DNA of 41,315 nucleotides from an uncultured Ellagibacter sp. (GTDB lineage: Bacteria > Actinomycetota > Coriobacteriia > Coriobacteriales > Eggerthellaceae), in NCBI GenBank assembly GCA_934661105.1, contig CAKUIV010000002.1:1-41315 (forward strand), written 5' to 3'. Shown one piece after another: positions 16,240 through 24,983 of this stretch; position 1 is the stretch's first letter; each line of letters starts with the position of its first letter. The notes below the pieces were generated by a model, which had not been told where the DNA came from, did no database searches, and saw only the letters and a program-made list of their open reading frames with translations. Made by a program: the position numbers and the translations under genes.

Positions 16240-17018
16240 GCATCGACATCGAACATCTGGGTTTCTCGTACGGCGATCACGAGGTGCTGCGCGACGTGAA
16301 CGTGAGCATTCCCGACGGTGCGCTCGTTAACGTGCTCGGACCCAACGGCGTGGGCAAATCGGCGTTGTTTCGCTGCATCCTTTGCTTGAACGGGGGGTAC
16401 AAGGGGTCGATCCGCGTGAATGGGAAGGACTTGCGCGACCTCTCGATTCGCGAGCGTGCGAGGGAGATTTCCTACATCCCCCAGACGCACGCTCCCGTGT
16501 ACAACTACAAGGTGCGCGACGTCGTGCTCATGAGCACCGGTGTTGACGTGGGTATTTTCGGCACGCCCGGCCGCGCGCAGGTTGAGCGTGCGGACGCGGC
16601 TCTCGAGCGCATCGGCATCGGGCACTTGGCCGACCGCATGTACACGCACATCTCGGGCGGGGAACAGCAGCTCGTGCTCATCGCGCGTGCCCTTGCCCAG
16701 AACGCCAAGACCATCGTTATGGACGAGCCGACGAGCGCGCTCGACTACGGCAACACGGTCCGCGTGCTGTCGTGCGTGAAACAGCTCGCGCGCGAAGGGC
16801 TTTCCATCGTCCAGTCGACGCACCAGCCCGACCAGGCGTTTCTCTACGCCGACAAGACGCTCGTGATATACGACGGAACCGTCGAGGCGTACGGCGACCC
16901 GAAAGACGTGATAACAGCCGACCTTGTCGGGCGCATCTACGGCGTCGACGTCGAGGTCAACTCCCTTTACGGCGACAAGGTGCGCGTGTGCGTGCCTGTA
17001 AGCGAGATAAACGATTAA
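16236..17018 (+). CDS. ABC importer ATPase (importer 1, FecE/BtuD type)
   Basis: A 260-residue ATPase that energises the preceding permease. It starts at a TTG (16236) that overlaps the permease stop (TTGA). Walker A is GPNGVGKSA, the Q-loop is YIPQTHAP, the signature is ISGGEQQLVLIARAL, Walker B is IVMDEPTSALDYG and the H-switch is STHQPDQA. The C-terminal strand YGVDVEV is typical of siderophore/heme/cobalamin importer ATPases. All catalytic residues are present, unlike the ABC homologue at 2104-2991. The binding-protein gene follows after 25 nt. Confidence 0.94.
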   Translation: MSIDIEHLGFSYGDHEVLRDVNVSIPDGALVNVLGPNGVGKSALFRCILCLNGGYKGSIRVNGKDLRDLSIRERAREISYIPQTHAPVYNYKVRDVVLMSTGVDVGIFGTPGRAQVERADAALERIGIGHLADRMYTHISGGEQQLVLIARALAQNAKTIVMDEPTSALDYGNTVRVLSCVKQLAREGLSIVQSTHQPDQAFLYADKTLVIYDGTVEAYGDPKDVITADLVGRIYGVDVEVNSLYGDKVRVCVPVSEIND

Positions 17019-17043
17019 GAGAAGCCTTATAGAAGGAGGAAGA

Positions 17044-18186
17044 ATGGCAAAGACGAAAGTGCGCGGGCGCCTCGGATTCGCCGTGGCCGCCGCCGCGACG
17101 GCCTTCGTGCTCGCGTTCTCTCTCGCGGGGTGCGCGAGCGGGCAGAAGGGGACGTCCGATCAGGGCAGCAGCACGCAAGCCGCCCAGTCGGAGACCCGCA
17201 CGTTCACCGATTCGCTCGGTCGCGAGGTGGAGCTTCCTGCGACGATCGACCGCATTGCGGCATCGGGCCCGCTCGCGCAGAACGTGCTTTTAACGGTGGC
17301 GCCCGATAAAATGGTGGGCTTGGCGACAAAGCTCGCCGACGACCAGGCGAAGTACCTGGGCAGCGAATACGCGTCGCTTGACGTGTTCGGCCAGATCTAC
17401 GGCGGCAAGGGCGACTTCAACAAGGAGGCCGTGGCCGCGGCCGACCCGCAGGTCGTGATCGACGTGGGCGAGGCGAAAGACGGCATGAAGGACGACCTCG
17501 ACACGCTGCAGGAGCAGATCGGCATTCCCGTCGTCCACATCGCGTCCTCGCTTGATTCCTACGATGAGACCTACACGATGCTCGGCGACTTGCTCGGCGT
17601 GCAAGATCGCGCGAAGGTGCTTGCCGATTACTGCAAGAAGGCTTACGACGAGACGTCGTCGGTCATGGCGGGCATCCCCGAAACCGAGCGTGCGAACGTG
17701 TTGTACTGCGTAGGCGATTCCGGGCTGAACATCATCGCGAAGGGCGCCTACCAGGGCGGCGTGGTCGACATGTGCGCGAACAACGTCGGCGTCGTCGAGA
17801 AGGCATCCGGATCGGGCGTGGGCAACGAGGTGAGCTTCGAGCAGATCGCCAACTGGAACCCGAGCGTCATCCTGTTCGCCACCAACGGCAAGGACGCGGG
17901 TGACTTCTACGAGTCCGCCGGAAGCGACCCGACATGGGCGTCGCTCACTGCCATCCAGAACGGTACGTATTACCAGGTGCCGAGCGAGCCGTACAATTGG
18001 CTTTCCAGCCCGCCGTCGGTGAACCAGGTGCTCGGCATGCAGTGGCTGCCGCGCGTGCTCTATCCCGACAAGTTCGCCACGAGCGCTTCCGACGTGGCGA
18101 AGGACTACTACAAGACGTTCTACAACTACGATCTCACCGACGCCGACGTGGCCGAGCTTATGGCTCACGCGACGCCTGCGAAGTAG
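17044..18186 (+). CDS. Substrate-binding lipoprotein of importer 1
   Basis: A 380-residue periplasmic-binding-type protein of the FepB/BtuF/FhuD family (PF01497). A signal peptide (basic MAKTKVRGR, hydrophobic core about 10-27) ends in the lipobox LAGC, so Cys29 would be lipidated and the protein anchored outside the membrane. The mature part opens with the family motif of a Thr-rich linker and TFTDSLGREVELPATIDRI, followed by two lobes joined by a long helix. AAGGAGG precedes the ATG. It is last in its operon and followed by a strong terminator. It shares the same fold but little visible identity with the binding protein of importer 2, so the ligands may differ. Confidence 0.93.
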   Translation: MAKTKVRGRLGFAVAAAATAFVLAFSLAGCASGQKGTSDQGSSTQAAQSETRTFTDSLGREVELPATIDRIAASGPLAQNVLLTVAPDKMVGLATKLADDQAKYLGSEYASLDVFGQIYGGKGDFNKEAVAAADPQVVIDVGEAKDGMKDDLDTLQEQIGIPVVHIASSLDSYDETYTMLGDLLGVQDRAKVLADYCKKAYDETSSVMAGIPETERANVLYCVGDSGLNIIAKGAYQGGVVDMCANNVGVVEKASGSGVGNEVSFEQIANWNPSVILFATNGKDAGDFYESAGSDPTWASLTAIQNGTYYQVPSEPYNWLSSPPSVNQVLGMQWLPRVLYPDKFATSASDVAKDYYKTFYNYDLTDADVAELMAHATPAK

Positions 18187-18217
18187 TTCGCGCAGCTGCT
18201 TCGAACGGGATGATCTC

Positions 18218-18249
18218 GGGCCCGGGCGTGCCAGCGCTCGGGCCCTTTT
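18218..18249 (+). terminator. Intrinsic terminator after importer 1
   Basis: A GC-rich hairpin with arms GGGCCCGGGCG (18218-18228) and CGCTCGGGCCC (18235-18245) is followed by TTTT, 32 nt past the binding-protein stop. It touches the stop codon of the convergent NTPase gene. Confidence 0.8.
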
Positions 18250-18877
18250 ACGTTTCGGGGCGTGTTCGGCGGGCAGTTTTGAAGGCACGCGTGATCGTGT
18301 CGGCCGAGTTTTGCGCGGGGCCGATCGACAAGGGGGCGCCCCACACGGGGGCGAACCGTTCGCGCGCGTACTCGATCAGCGTGTCGCGCACTACGATAAG
18401 CGCATGGGGGAACGCAGGCGTAGGGCCCCGATCCAGAAGCGCGAGCGCGCTCGTAAGGCCCCCGTTTCGCAAAAGTTCCAGCCGTCCCAGCTCGTCGACG
18501 ACGAGCAGGCCCTGCGCGGCGTTGCTGCCCGCCCGTGCGGCGATGCGATCGAAATGCGCGTTCACCAGGGAAATCGCATCGTCGGAGATTTCCCACCCAA
18601 GCTGCATCTTCGCGCTCTGGCTGTTGGGGTCGAAGGTTCCTTCCGCCTGCGCCAAATCGCGTCTGCGGGCGAAGGCGATGCGTTCGCCTTGCGGCAGGAG
18701 CAGGTTGTCGATGCCGAGCTTCTCGAACCCGTTCTCGTCGCCGCGGTCGGAGGGCACCCACACGCCGGGCGCGATAACCCCTGCGCAGGGGATGCCGCTT
18801 TCGGCGAGGTCTCGGCAGACGCGCTCGAGCCAGCGCGTCTTGCCTATCTGGATATCTCCTGTCAGTATGAAGAGCAC
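18248..18877 (-). CDS. Small P-loop nucleoside-triphosphatase (THEP1-like)
   Basis: A 209-residue cytoplasmic NTPase. The start is the GTG at 18877, with AGGAGG (18890-18885) 7 nt upstream; the TTG at 18883 is only 1 nt from that site. Walker A is GDIQIGKTR and Walker B is GLLVVDELGRLEL. The combination of a very N-terminal P-loop and a DELG(R/K)-type Walker B is characteristic of the THEP1/NTPase_1 family (PF03266), whose biological role is poorly defined. Such genes often sit near metal or cofactor transport genes. Here it converges on importer 1 and is divergent from menD. No export signal or membrane segment is visible. Confidence 0.75.
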   Translation of the reverse strand: MLFILTGDIQIGKTRWLERVCRDLAESGIPCAGVIAPGVWVPSDRGDENGFEKLGIDNLLLPQGERIAFARRRDLAQAEGTFDPNSQSAKMQLGWEISDDAISLVNAHFDRIAARAGSNAAQGLLVVDELGRLELLRNGGLTSALALLDRGPTPAFPHALIVVRDTLIEYARERFAPVWGAPLSIGPAQNSADTITRAFKTARRTRPET

Positions 18878-19025
18878 GCTCAAGCCTCCTTGCGGTTTTC
18901 CTGCGTGGTCGCTGGCGGAAAGTATACTTCTTCAAGGACATTCGATGCGGTGGCGATGGCGAAGGGGCTGTTGCGCATCGTGCCGTGACGCTCTGCTGAG
19001 CACGGGCGAAGGAAGGCATTACGCG

Positions 19026-20876
19026 ATGACTGAGACGATTTCGGTACAACAGGCGACGGCTCTCGTCGTGTCGGCGTTTTTCGACGAGCTTGCGCGTTGG
19101 GGCGTGCGCGAGGTGGTGGTGAGCCCCGGGTCGCGTTCGACCGCGCTCGCCATGTGCGCTTTCGAGCTTTCCCGTCGCGAACCCGATCGCATGACCGTCT
19201 ACGTCGACATCGACGAGCGCGGCGCGGCGTTCTTCGCGTTGGGATTGGCGAAGGCGTCGGGGCGTCCGGTGGCCCTTGTGTGCACGTCGGGCACGGCGCT
19301 TGCGAACTACTATCCGGCGGTGCTCGAGGCGGAAACATCGCGCGTGCCGCTTATCGTCCTTTCGGGCGATCGCCCGCCCCATCTGCAAGGTTTGGGCGCG
19401 CCGCAAACCTGCGACCAGGTGAAAGCGTACGGCGATCATGTGCGCCGCTTCGTCCAGATGCCCTTGGCCGAGGGTTCGCCGCGCGCTGTGGCTTTTGCGC
19501 GCCAGGCGGCGCGCGAGCTTGCGATCGGCGCGCTTCCCGGCGGGCCGTGTCGGGCGACGGACGATGTGGTCGCCTCGCGGGCGTGCTCGCGCATGGCGGG
19601 TCCCGTGCACGCGAACTTCCCCTTTGACGAGCCGCTGAAGCCCGATTTCGAGATGGCTGGCGTGTTCACGTCGGGTCGAAGCGCTGTTGCCGAAGATGCG
19701 GAAGAAGGCGCGGCGTCGCCCGAGGCTTGCGTTCACGCGGCGCTTTCGCGCGCAGCGTGCGAGCGTGTCGCGGAGTTCGTCCGCGGCCGGCGGGCGCTCG
19801 TTTTGGCGGGCGAGGGCACCTGCGAGACCCTCGCCGAGGCGCGGCAGGTCTCCACATGGGCGCGAGCGTGCGATCTGCCGCTTTTGGCCGACCCGCTTTC
19901 GGGGCTGCGATCGCTTGCAGATGAGGCCGTTGTCGACAACTACGACAACGTGTTCGGGTGGGAAGAATGCCCGTCGCCCGAGGTGATCGTGCGTTTCGGA
20001 CGTTTCCCGGTGTCGAAGCGCTGCACGAAGGCGATTGCCGCCGGGAAGCCGATAGAAATCGTGGTGGATGCGGGCGAGACGCGCGACTTCAATATGATGA
20101 CCGACTTTTTCGTGGCCTGCACGCCGATGGAGTTCGTGCGCTCGATGGCTTCTGCCGACGTCGACGTCCGTGCCGATGGGGCGTTCATGCGCGCGTGGCA
20201 GCAGGCGAACGCGGAGGAGCGCCCGCGCATCCTTGCCGCGGAGCATGCTGTTGCGGCAAGCCCTTGCGATGAGGGCGTGTCGGCCAGTCCCGAGGGGGCG
20301 TTCGTGCGCGAGATCTTTCGGGAGACGCCGGCGGGATCGTGCGTGTTCTCGGCGAATTCCATGGCGATCCGCGCGATCGACACGTTCTACGTGAAGGACG
20401 ACAAGCCGATCGCCGTGCTGTGCAACCGCGGGCTCAACGGCATCGACGGCACGGTTTCGACGGCGATCGGCGCGGCTCAGCATTTCGAGCAAACGACGTT
20501 TCTCACGGGCGATTTCACGTTGCAGCACGATCTGGGAGGCTTGGCGCTTCAGCGCGAAATCGTCCAGGTGGCGGCCGAGCGTGGCAAGCCCGCCCCGAGC
20601 ATCGTGGTGGTGCTTCTGAACAACAACGGCGGCGGCATCTTCGAGATGCTTCCCCAAGCGTCGGGCGAGCCGTACTTCGCGCGGCTGTTCTCGGCGCCGC
20701 AAGACGTCGACTTCTCCCATGCGGCGGCGGCTTTCAACGTGCCCTACCGCAGCGTCTGCACGCCGAAGGAATTCTCGCGGGTCTACCGCGATTTCCTGGG
20801 AACCCCGGGCATCAGCCTCATCGAGGTGAAGATGCCGCTTGCGGGCCTGAAGGCACGTTATCGCGCCTACCAGTAG
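19026..20876 (+). CDS. menD: SEPHCHC synthase (MenD)
   Basis: A 616-residue thiamine-diphosphate enzyme that joins isochorismate with 2-oxoglutarate. The start is ATG 19026, giving the standard N-terminus; the frame stays open more than 1 kb upstream by chance. Key features: VVVSPGSRSTALA, the ThDP-activating Glu in VDIDERGAAFFALG, CTSGTALANYYPAV, SGDRPPHLQGLGAPQT, and the cofactor-binding FLTGDFTLQHDLGGL followed by VVLLNNNGGGIFEMLPQ. It is about 50-60 residues longer than typical MenD, with extra Ala/Glu/Ser-rich segments near residues 215-240 and 395-425. An 8-bp DNA inverted repeat CTTGCCGC/GCGGCAAG (20232-20260) lies in the latter. The 3' end overlaps the convergent nfo gene by 10 bp. 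Confidence 0.95.
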   Translation: MTETISVQQATALVVSAFFDELARWGVREVVVSPGSRSTALAMCAFELSRREPDRMTVYVDIDERGAAFFALGLAKASGRPVALVCTSGTALANYYPAVLEAETSRVPLIVLSGDRPPHLQGLGAPQTCDQVKAYGDHVRRFVQMPLAEGSPRAVAFARQAARELAIGALPGGPCRATDDVVASRACSRMAGPVHANFPFDEPLKPDFEMAGVFTSGRSAVAEDAEEGAASPEACVHAALSRAACERVAEFVRGRRALVLAGEGTCETLAEARQVSTWARACDLPLLADPLSGLRSLADEAVVDNYDNVFGWEECPSPEVIVRFGRFPVSKRCTKAIAAGKPIEIVVDAGETRDFNMMTDFFVACTPMEFVRSMASADVDVRADGAFMRAWQQANAEERPRILAAEHAVAASPCDEGVSASPEGAFVREIFRETPAGSCVFSANSMAIRAIDTFYVKDDKPIAVLCNRGLNGIDGTVSTAIGAAQHFEQTTFLTGDFTLQHDLGGLALQREIVQVAAERGKPAPSIVVVLLNNNGGGIFEMLPQASGEPYFARLFSAPQDVDFSHAAAAFNVPYRSVCTPKEFSRVYRDFLGTPGISLIEVKMPLAGLKARYRAYQ

Positions 20877-21700
20877 GCTGCCCGCAGGCTCGCGATTTCC
20901 TCGCCCCAGCCTGAAAGCGTGTCGTTCGGCGTTTCCAAATAGAAAGGCAGATCGCGCAGGAGGGGGTGGCGCGTTACCGCCGAGAGCGCTTCGAATCCGA
21001 TATGCCCCTCGCCGATGCGGGCGTGGCGATCCTTGTGCGCGCCACAGGGATTCAGACTGTCGTTCAGATGGATGGCATGCAGCCGGTTAAGGCCGATGAC
21101 CTGGTCGAATTCGTCGAGCACGCCGTCTAGGTCATTCGCGATGTCGTACCCTGCGTCCCATACGTGGCAGGTGTCCAGGCAAACGCCCACATGGCCGGAC
21201 AGCTCTATCCCGTCGATGATCGTCGCGATTTCCTTGAACGTGCGCCCGACTTCGCTGCCTTTCCCCGCCATGGTTTCGAGCAAAAGCGTGGTCGATTGCT
21301 CGGGGCTGAGCACCTCGTTCAGCGCATCGACGATCATCTCGATGCCGGCATCGGCTCCTTGCCCGGTGTGGCTGCCGGGATGCATGTTGTAAAACTGACC
21401 AGGCACCTCTTCCATGCGAACGAGGTCCTCGGCAAGCGTCGCGCGCGCGAACTCGCGCGTTTCCGGGTTCTTCGAGCAGGGATTGAGCGTGTAAGGAGCA
21501 TGCGCCAGGATGCGCGCGATGCCGTGCTCGGCGGCGAATTCGCGGAAGGCGGCCATGTCGGCGGGGTCGATGGCCTTCGCCTTCCCTCCGCGCGGGTTGC
21601 GCGTGAAGAACTGAAACGTGTTGGCGTTGATCGACACGGCCGATTTCGCCATGGCGAGGAACCCTTTGGCAACCGACAGATGGCATCCGATAGTGAGCAT
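20867..21700 (-). CDS. nfo: Deoxyribonuclease IV (AP endonuclease)
   Basis: A 277-residue endonuclease IV that incises DNA at abasic sites in base excision repair. The TIM-barrel family landmarks with zinc ligands are present: GCHLSVAKGF, ILAHAPYTLN, NMHPGSHTG, LLLETMAGKGSEVG, GVCLDTCHVWDAGYD, IHLNDSLNPCGAHKDRHARIGEGHIG and FYLETPND. The length is normal. GAAAGGA precedes the ATG. Its last 10 bp overlap the end of menD on the other strand, so the genes are convergent with no terminator between them. It has no obvious functional link to the men genes. Confidence 0.95.
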   Translation of the reverse strand: MLTIGCHLSVAKGFLAMAKSAVSINANTFQFFTRNPRGGKAKAIDPADMAAFREFAAEHGIARILAHAPYTLNPCSKNPETREFARATLAEDLVRMEEVPGQFYNMHPGSHTGQGADAGIEMIVDALNEVLSPEQSTTLLLETMAGKGSEVGRTFKEIATIIDGIELSGHVGVCLDTCHVWDAGYDIANDLDGVLDEFDQVIGLNRLHAIHLNDSLNPCGAHKDRHARIGEGHIGFEALSAVTRHPLLRDLPFYLETPNDTLSGWGEEIASLRAAYW

Positions 21701-21918
21701 ATGCGTCCTTTCTGCTGCTTTGTGGACATTTTAGCCCCCGAACTCCCAACTGAACGGCAACGTCTTCGGGCAATGAATCTCGTGCGGGGTCTGGAGCCTA
21801 GGCGTTTACGTGGTCGGCGAGCTCCTTGCCTGGATCGAGCGTCGCCGGCGCCGGTGGCTGGCCTTCGTGGGCTCCGCCACCTTCCGCTGCTGCCTCGGTG
21901 TCGATTGCGTCGATTGTG

Positions 21919-21983
21919 GTGTTACGAATAATGAAATCGTGTTACTATCCCTCTGTCAATTTCCAGAATGAAAAGAGGGATAG
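21919..21983 (+). promoter_or_regulatory. Direct repeats and RBS-spanning inverted repeat before importer 2
   Basis: GTGTTAC occurs twice, at 21919-21925 and 21939-21945, exactly 20 bp (two helical turns) apart. CTATCCCTCT (21945-21954) is a perfect 10-bp complement of AGAGGGATAG (21974-21983), which contains the ribosome-binding site of the binding-protein gene. A possible -10 TACTAT (21943-21948) overlaps the left arm. Depending on the transcription start, this is either a protein-binding operator or an RNA hairpin that masks the ribosome site. The rest of 21701-21918 is GC-rich, and I see no gene in it. Confidence 0.45.
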
Positions 21984-21985
21984 CC

Positions 21986-23113
21986 ATGCTTGAAAAGCTA
22001 AAGACCTGCAGCACCTTTGCGGCGGTGCTCTGCCTGGCCGCGTGCCTGTTCGCATTCTCGGGCTGCTCGGCGCAGGGCGACAACGCCCAGGCGTCGTCGG
22101 ACGATCAGCCTGCGACCAAGACGGTGACCGATGCCTACGGCCGCGACGTCGAGGTTCCCGTTACCGTCGAAAGCGCGGCGACTGTCGGCAGCGGCGCGCG
22201 CTTCGTCGTTTACGCCGGAGGCCAAGATAAACTCATCGCCGTCACCGAGATGGAGACGCAGCCCGCCATGAACCGTCCCTACGCTATGGCGTACAAAGAC
22301 CTCTTCTCGAGCCTCCCCGCGACGAGCAATGGAAACCATCTGCTCGAGACGAACGTCAACGAAGAACAGCTCATGCAGCTCTCGCCCGACGTGATCGTCT
22401 CGAGCCGCAGCGCCGAGGAATGCGATGCCCTGCAATCCGACACGGGCATTCCCGTTATCGGCATCACGTATCAAAACCAGTTGTTCACCGACAACGTCTA
22501 CAGCTCCATCACCTGCGTCGGCGAAGCGCTCGGCACCGAAGACCACGCGCAGGAGGTCGTTTCCAAGCTGAAGGAATGGGACGCCGATCTTAAAAGCCGC
22601 ACCGCCGACATCGCCGATGCCGACAAACCGAGCGTGTACGTCGGTGCCGTGAACTACAAGGGGGCGAAGAGCTTTACCGGAACGTACGCCAACTACGCCC
22701 CGCTCGTCGAGCTGAACGCGAACAACGTCGCCGACGCGACGGGCCAGAAAGCCGCCATCGACGTCGATCTCGAGCAAATCGGCAACTGGGACCCCGACTG
22801 CATGTTCTTGAACGCCGGCAACATGGACCTCATGCGCGCCGATTACGACAACAACCAGGCCTTCTTCGACGATCTGAAAGCGTTCAAGGAGGGGCATCTC
22901 TACACGCAGCCGTTCTTCAACTTCAACGGGACCAACATCGACACCGGCATCTGCGACACGTACTTCATCGGCGCGACCATCTACCCCGACAAGTTCGCCG
23001 ATGTCGACCTGGACGCGAAGTACTCCGAGATTTACACCACGCTTCTAGGCGCCGACTTCTATCAAACCATGAAGAATGCGGGAATGGGCTTCACGACGCT
23101 GTCGTTCAAGTAA
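21986..23113 (+). CDS. Substrate-binding lipoprotein of importer 2
   Basis: A 375-residue FepB/BtuF-type binding protein. The start is ATG 21986, with GAGGGA 5 nt upstream; the in-frame ATG at 21968 has no ribosome site. The signal peptide MLEKLKTCSTFAAVLCLAACLFAF ends in the lipobox FSGC, making Cys27 the lipidation site. The mature protein starts with KTVTDAYGRDVEVPVTVESA, the usual opening of PF01497. Motifs such as LMQLSPDVIVSS and SVYVGAVNYKGAKSF fit the two-lobe fold. It is the first gene of a tight operon with its permease (9 nt later), ATPase and a methyltransferase. The gene order (binding protein first) differs from importer 1 (binding protein last). Confidence 0.93.
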   Translation: MLEKLKTCSTFAAVLCLAACLFAFSGCSAQGDNAQASSDDQPATKTVTDAYGRDVEVPVTVESAATVGSGARFVVYAGGQDKLIAVTEMETQPAMNRPYAMAYKDLFSSLPATSNGNHLLETNVNEEQLMQLSPDVIVSSRSAEECDALQSDTGIPVIGITYQNQLFTDNVYSSITCVGEALGTEDHAQEVVSKLKEWDADLKSRTADIADADKPSVYVGAVNYKGAKSFTGTYANYAPLVELNANNVADATGQKAAIDVDLEQIGNWDPDCMFLNAGNMDLMRADYDNNQAFFDDLKAFKEGHLYTQPFFNFNGTNIDTGICDTYFIGATIYPDKFADVDLDAKYSEIYTTLLGADFYQTMKNAGMGFTTLSFK

Positions 23114-23122
23114 GATAACCTG

Positions 23123-24220
23123 ATGGAAGAAGAGAAGATAACGATCGCGACCATGCCCGGCAAAAACGTGGCGACCTGCGATGAATACGCTGGCTACATC
23201 AGGCGCAAGCGCCTGGTCATCGTCGTGCTCGCGGCGGTCGTCGTCATCATCGCCGTGCTCTCCATGACGATGGGCTCGCTTGAGATCTCGGCGGTCGATG
23301 TGGTGCGCGCCGTCTTCGGCCAGGGCGACGCGCGCACCGTCGCCGCCGTGCAGAACATCCGGCTTCCGCGCGTGCTCACGGCGATCGTCGCCGGAGTGGC
23401 GCTTGCCCTTGCAGGCTGCTCTTATCAAAGCGTGCTTCGCAACCCTCTCGCCTCGGCGAGCACGCTCGGCATCTCGCAGGGCGCGGCATTCGGAGCCTCG
23501 CTCGCCATCATCGTCTTTGCAGGCGGCGCGGGAAGCTCCGCCGCCTATGAGGGCGTCTCGACCGCCGACCCCCTTTCCACCGCGCTCTTCGCGTTCGCGG
23601 GGGCCATGCTCTCGACGGTGGTCATCCTTCTTCTGTCCCGTGTGCGCGAAATGACCCCTGAGAGCATCGTCTTGCTGGGCGTCGCTCTCTCGGCTCTGTT
23701 CACTGCGGGAACCACGATCGTTCAGTATTTCGCGGAGGATTCCCAGGTTGCCGCCGTCGTCTTCTGGACGTTCGGCGACTTGGGCCGCGTGAACAGAAGC
23801 CAGCTTGCGGTGATGGCAGTGGTCACAGTGTTCGCTGCCGTGTTCTTCTTTGCGAATCGTTGGGCCATGAACGCCATCGAGTCCGGTGAGGGCCTTGCGC
23901 ACAGCTTGGGCATCTCCGTGAACGCCGTACGGCTCTCTAACATGCTCGTCGCGAGCGCGGCTGCATCGACCGTGATCGCGTTCTGCGGGATCGTGAACTT
24001 CGTGGGGCTTGTCGCGCCGCACGTAATGCGCCGCCTGTTGGGCGCGGACTATCGGTTTCTTCTCCCCGCTTCGGCGCTTGCGGGCGCGGGCATGCTGCTC
24101 GTCTCCGATATCTTGTGTCATGTGTTGGTCTCCCCGCTTATCCTGCCCATTTCCGCGATCACCTCTTTCGTCGGCGCGCCGATTTTCATCTACCTGCTGT
24201 TCCGAGGGGTGAGCCGCTGA
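23123..24220 (+). CDS. FecCD-family ABC importer permease (importer 2)
   Basis: A 365-residue polytopic permease of the BtuC/FecCD family with about 9-10 TM helices. Landmarks are IRLPRVLTAIVAGVALALAG, SYQSVLRNPLASASTLGISQGAAFG, the coupling segment CGIVNFVGLVAPHVMRRLLG and the C-terminal ITSFVGAPIFIYLLF. A charged N-terminal cytoplasmic tail of about 35 residues precedes TM1. Its stop overlaps the start of the ATPase by 1 nt (TGATG). It is divergent in sequence from the importer 1 permease, so the two are not a recent tandem duplication. Confidence 0.93.
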   Translation: MEEEKITIATMPGKNVATCDEYAGYIRRKRLVIVVLAAVVVIIAVLSMTMGSLEISAVDVVRAVFGQGDARTVAAVQNIRLPRVLTAIVAGVALALAGCSYQSVLRNPLASASTLGISQGAAFGASLAIIVFAGGAGSSAAYEGVSTADPLSTALFAFAGAMLSTVVILLLSRVREMTPESIVLLGVALSALFTAGTTIVQYFAEDSQVAAVVFWTFGDLGRVNRSQLAVMAVVTVFAAVFFFANRWAMNAIESGEGLAHSLGISVNAVRLSNMLVASAAASTVIAFCGIVNFVGLVAPHVMRRLLGADYRFLLPASALAGAGMLLVSDILCHVLVSPLILPISAITSFVGAPIFIYLLFRGVSR

Positions 24221-24972
24221 TGCTCGAAGCGAAAGACGTTGAATTCTCCTATCGAAAAGGAACCCCTGTTTTGCGGGGCGTGTCAATCGAGCTCGCGACC
24301 GGATCGTTCGCGGCGATCCTCGGAGTGAACGGCTGCGGAAAATCAACGCTCCTTTCGTGCCTCATGGGCCTGCGAACGCCTGACAAGGGGCACGTGCTGC
24401 TCGACGGCGAGCCTATACAGAAGATGCAGCGGCGAGCGCGGGCGCAAAAAGTCGCGCTCGTCGCGCAGCACAGCCACGCCAATCGCCTTACCGTGTACGA
24501 TTCGGTGCTCGTCGGACGGCATCCGCACATGCAGGGTGCGCCCACAGCTGCCGACCATGCTGTCGTTCGGGACGTCCTCGCGCGACTCGGGCTGTCCTCG
24601 TATGCGCTGCGCTACACCGACGAGCTTTCCGGCGGGGAATACCAGAAGATGGTGCTGGCTCGAGCGCTCGTGCAACAAGCGGGAACGCTTTTGCTCGACG
24701 AGCCGACTAACAACCTCGACCCCGCTAATCAGCAGGAAGTCATGCGCGAGGTCCGTCGCGAGGTAGACGAAAAGGGCATAGCGGCGTGCGCCGTCATGCA
24801 CGACATCAATTTGGCGCTTCGCTACTGCGATCGATTCCTTTTCCTGAAAGACGGCGCAGTCGACGCCGCGGGCGGGCGCGAATGCGTCACACCCGAACGC
24901 ATCAAGCGAGTTTACGGTATGGATGCCGACATTATCGAATACGACGGAAGGCCCGTGGTCATTCCGCGATGA
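24220..24972 (+). CDS. ABC importer ATPase (importer 2)
   Basis: A 250-residue ATPase starting at the ATG that overlaps the permease stop. Walker A is GVNGCGKST, the Q-loop is LVAQHSHA, the signature is LSGGEYQKMVLARAL, Walker B is LLLDEPTNNLDP and the H-switch is VMHDINLA. The motif set is complete. The C-terminus (RIKRVYGMDADIIEYDGRPVVIP) is typical of heme/siderophore/cobalamin importer ATPases. The methyltransferase gene follows within 11 nt. Confidence 0.94.
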   Translation: MLEAKDVEFSYRKGTPVLRGVSIELATGSFAAILGVNGCGKSTLLSCLMGLRTPDKGHVLLDGEPIQKMQRRARAQKVALVAQHSHANRLTVYDSVLVGRHPHMQGAPTAADHAVVRDVLARLGLSSYALRYTDELSGGEYQKMVLARALVQQAGTLLLDEPTNNLDPANQQEVMREVRREVDEKGIAACAVMHDINLALRYCDRFLFLKDGAVDAAGGRECVTPERIKRVYGMDADIIEYDGRPVVIPR

Positions 24973-24983
24973 AGGGAACGGAT

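Noticed and set aside
17934..19025. Possible N-terminal extension of MenD
   Set aside because: It runs antisense to the NTPase and over the end of the binding-protein gene; normal MenD begins at 19026.
18165..20720. Long open frame (851 codons) on the minus strand opposite menD
   Set aside because: It has Arg/His-rich composition with no recognisable domain and lies fully antisense to menD and across the NTPase gene; it is a by-product of GC-rich codon use.
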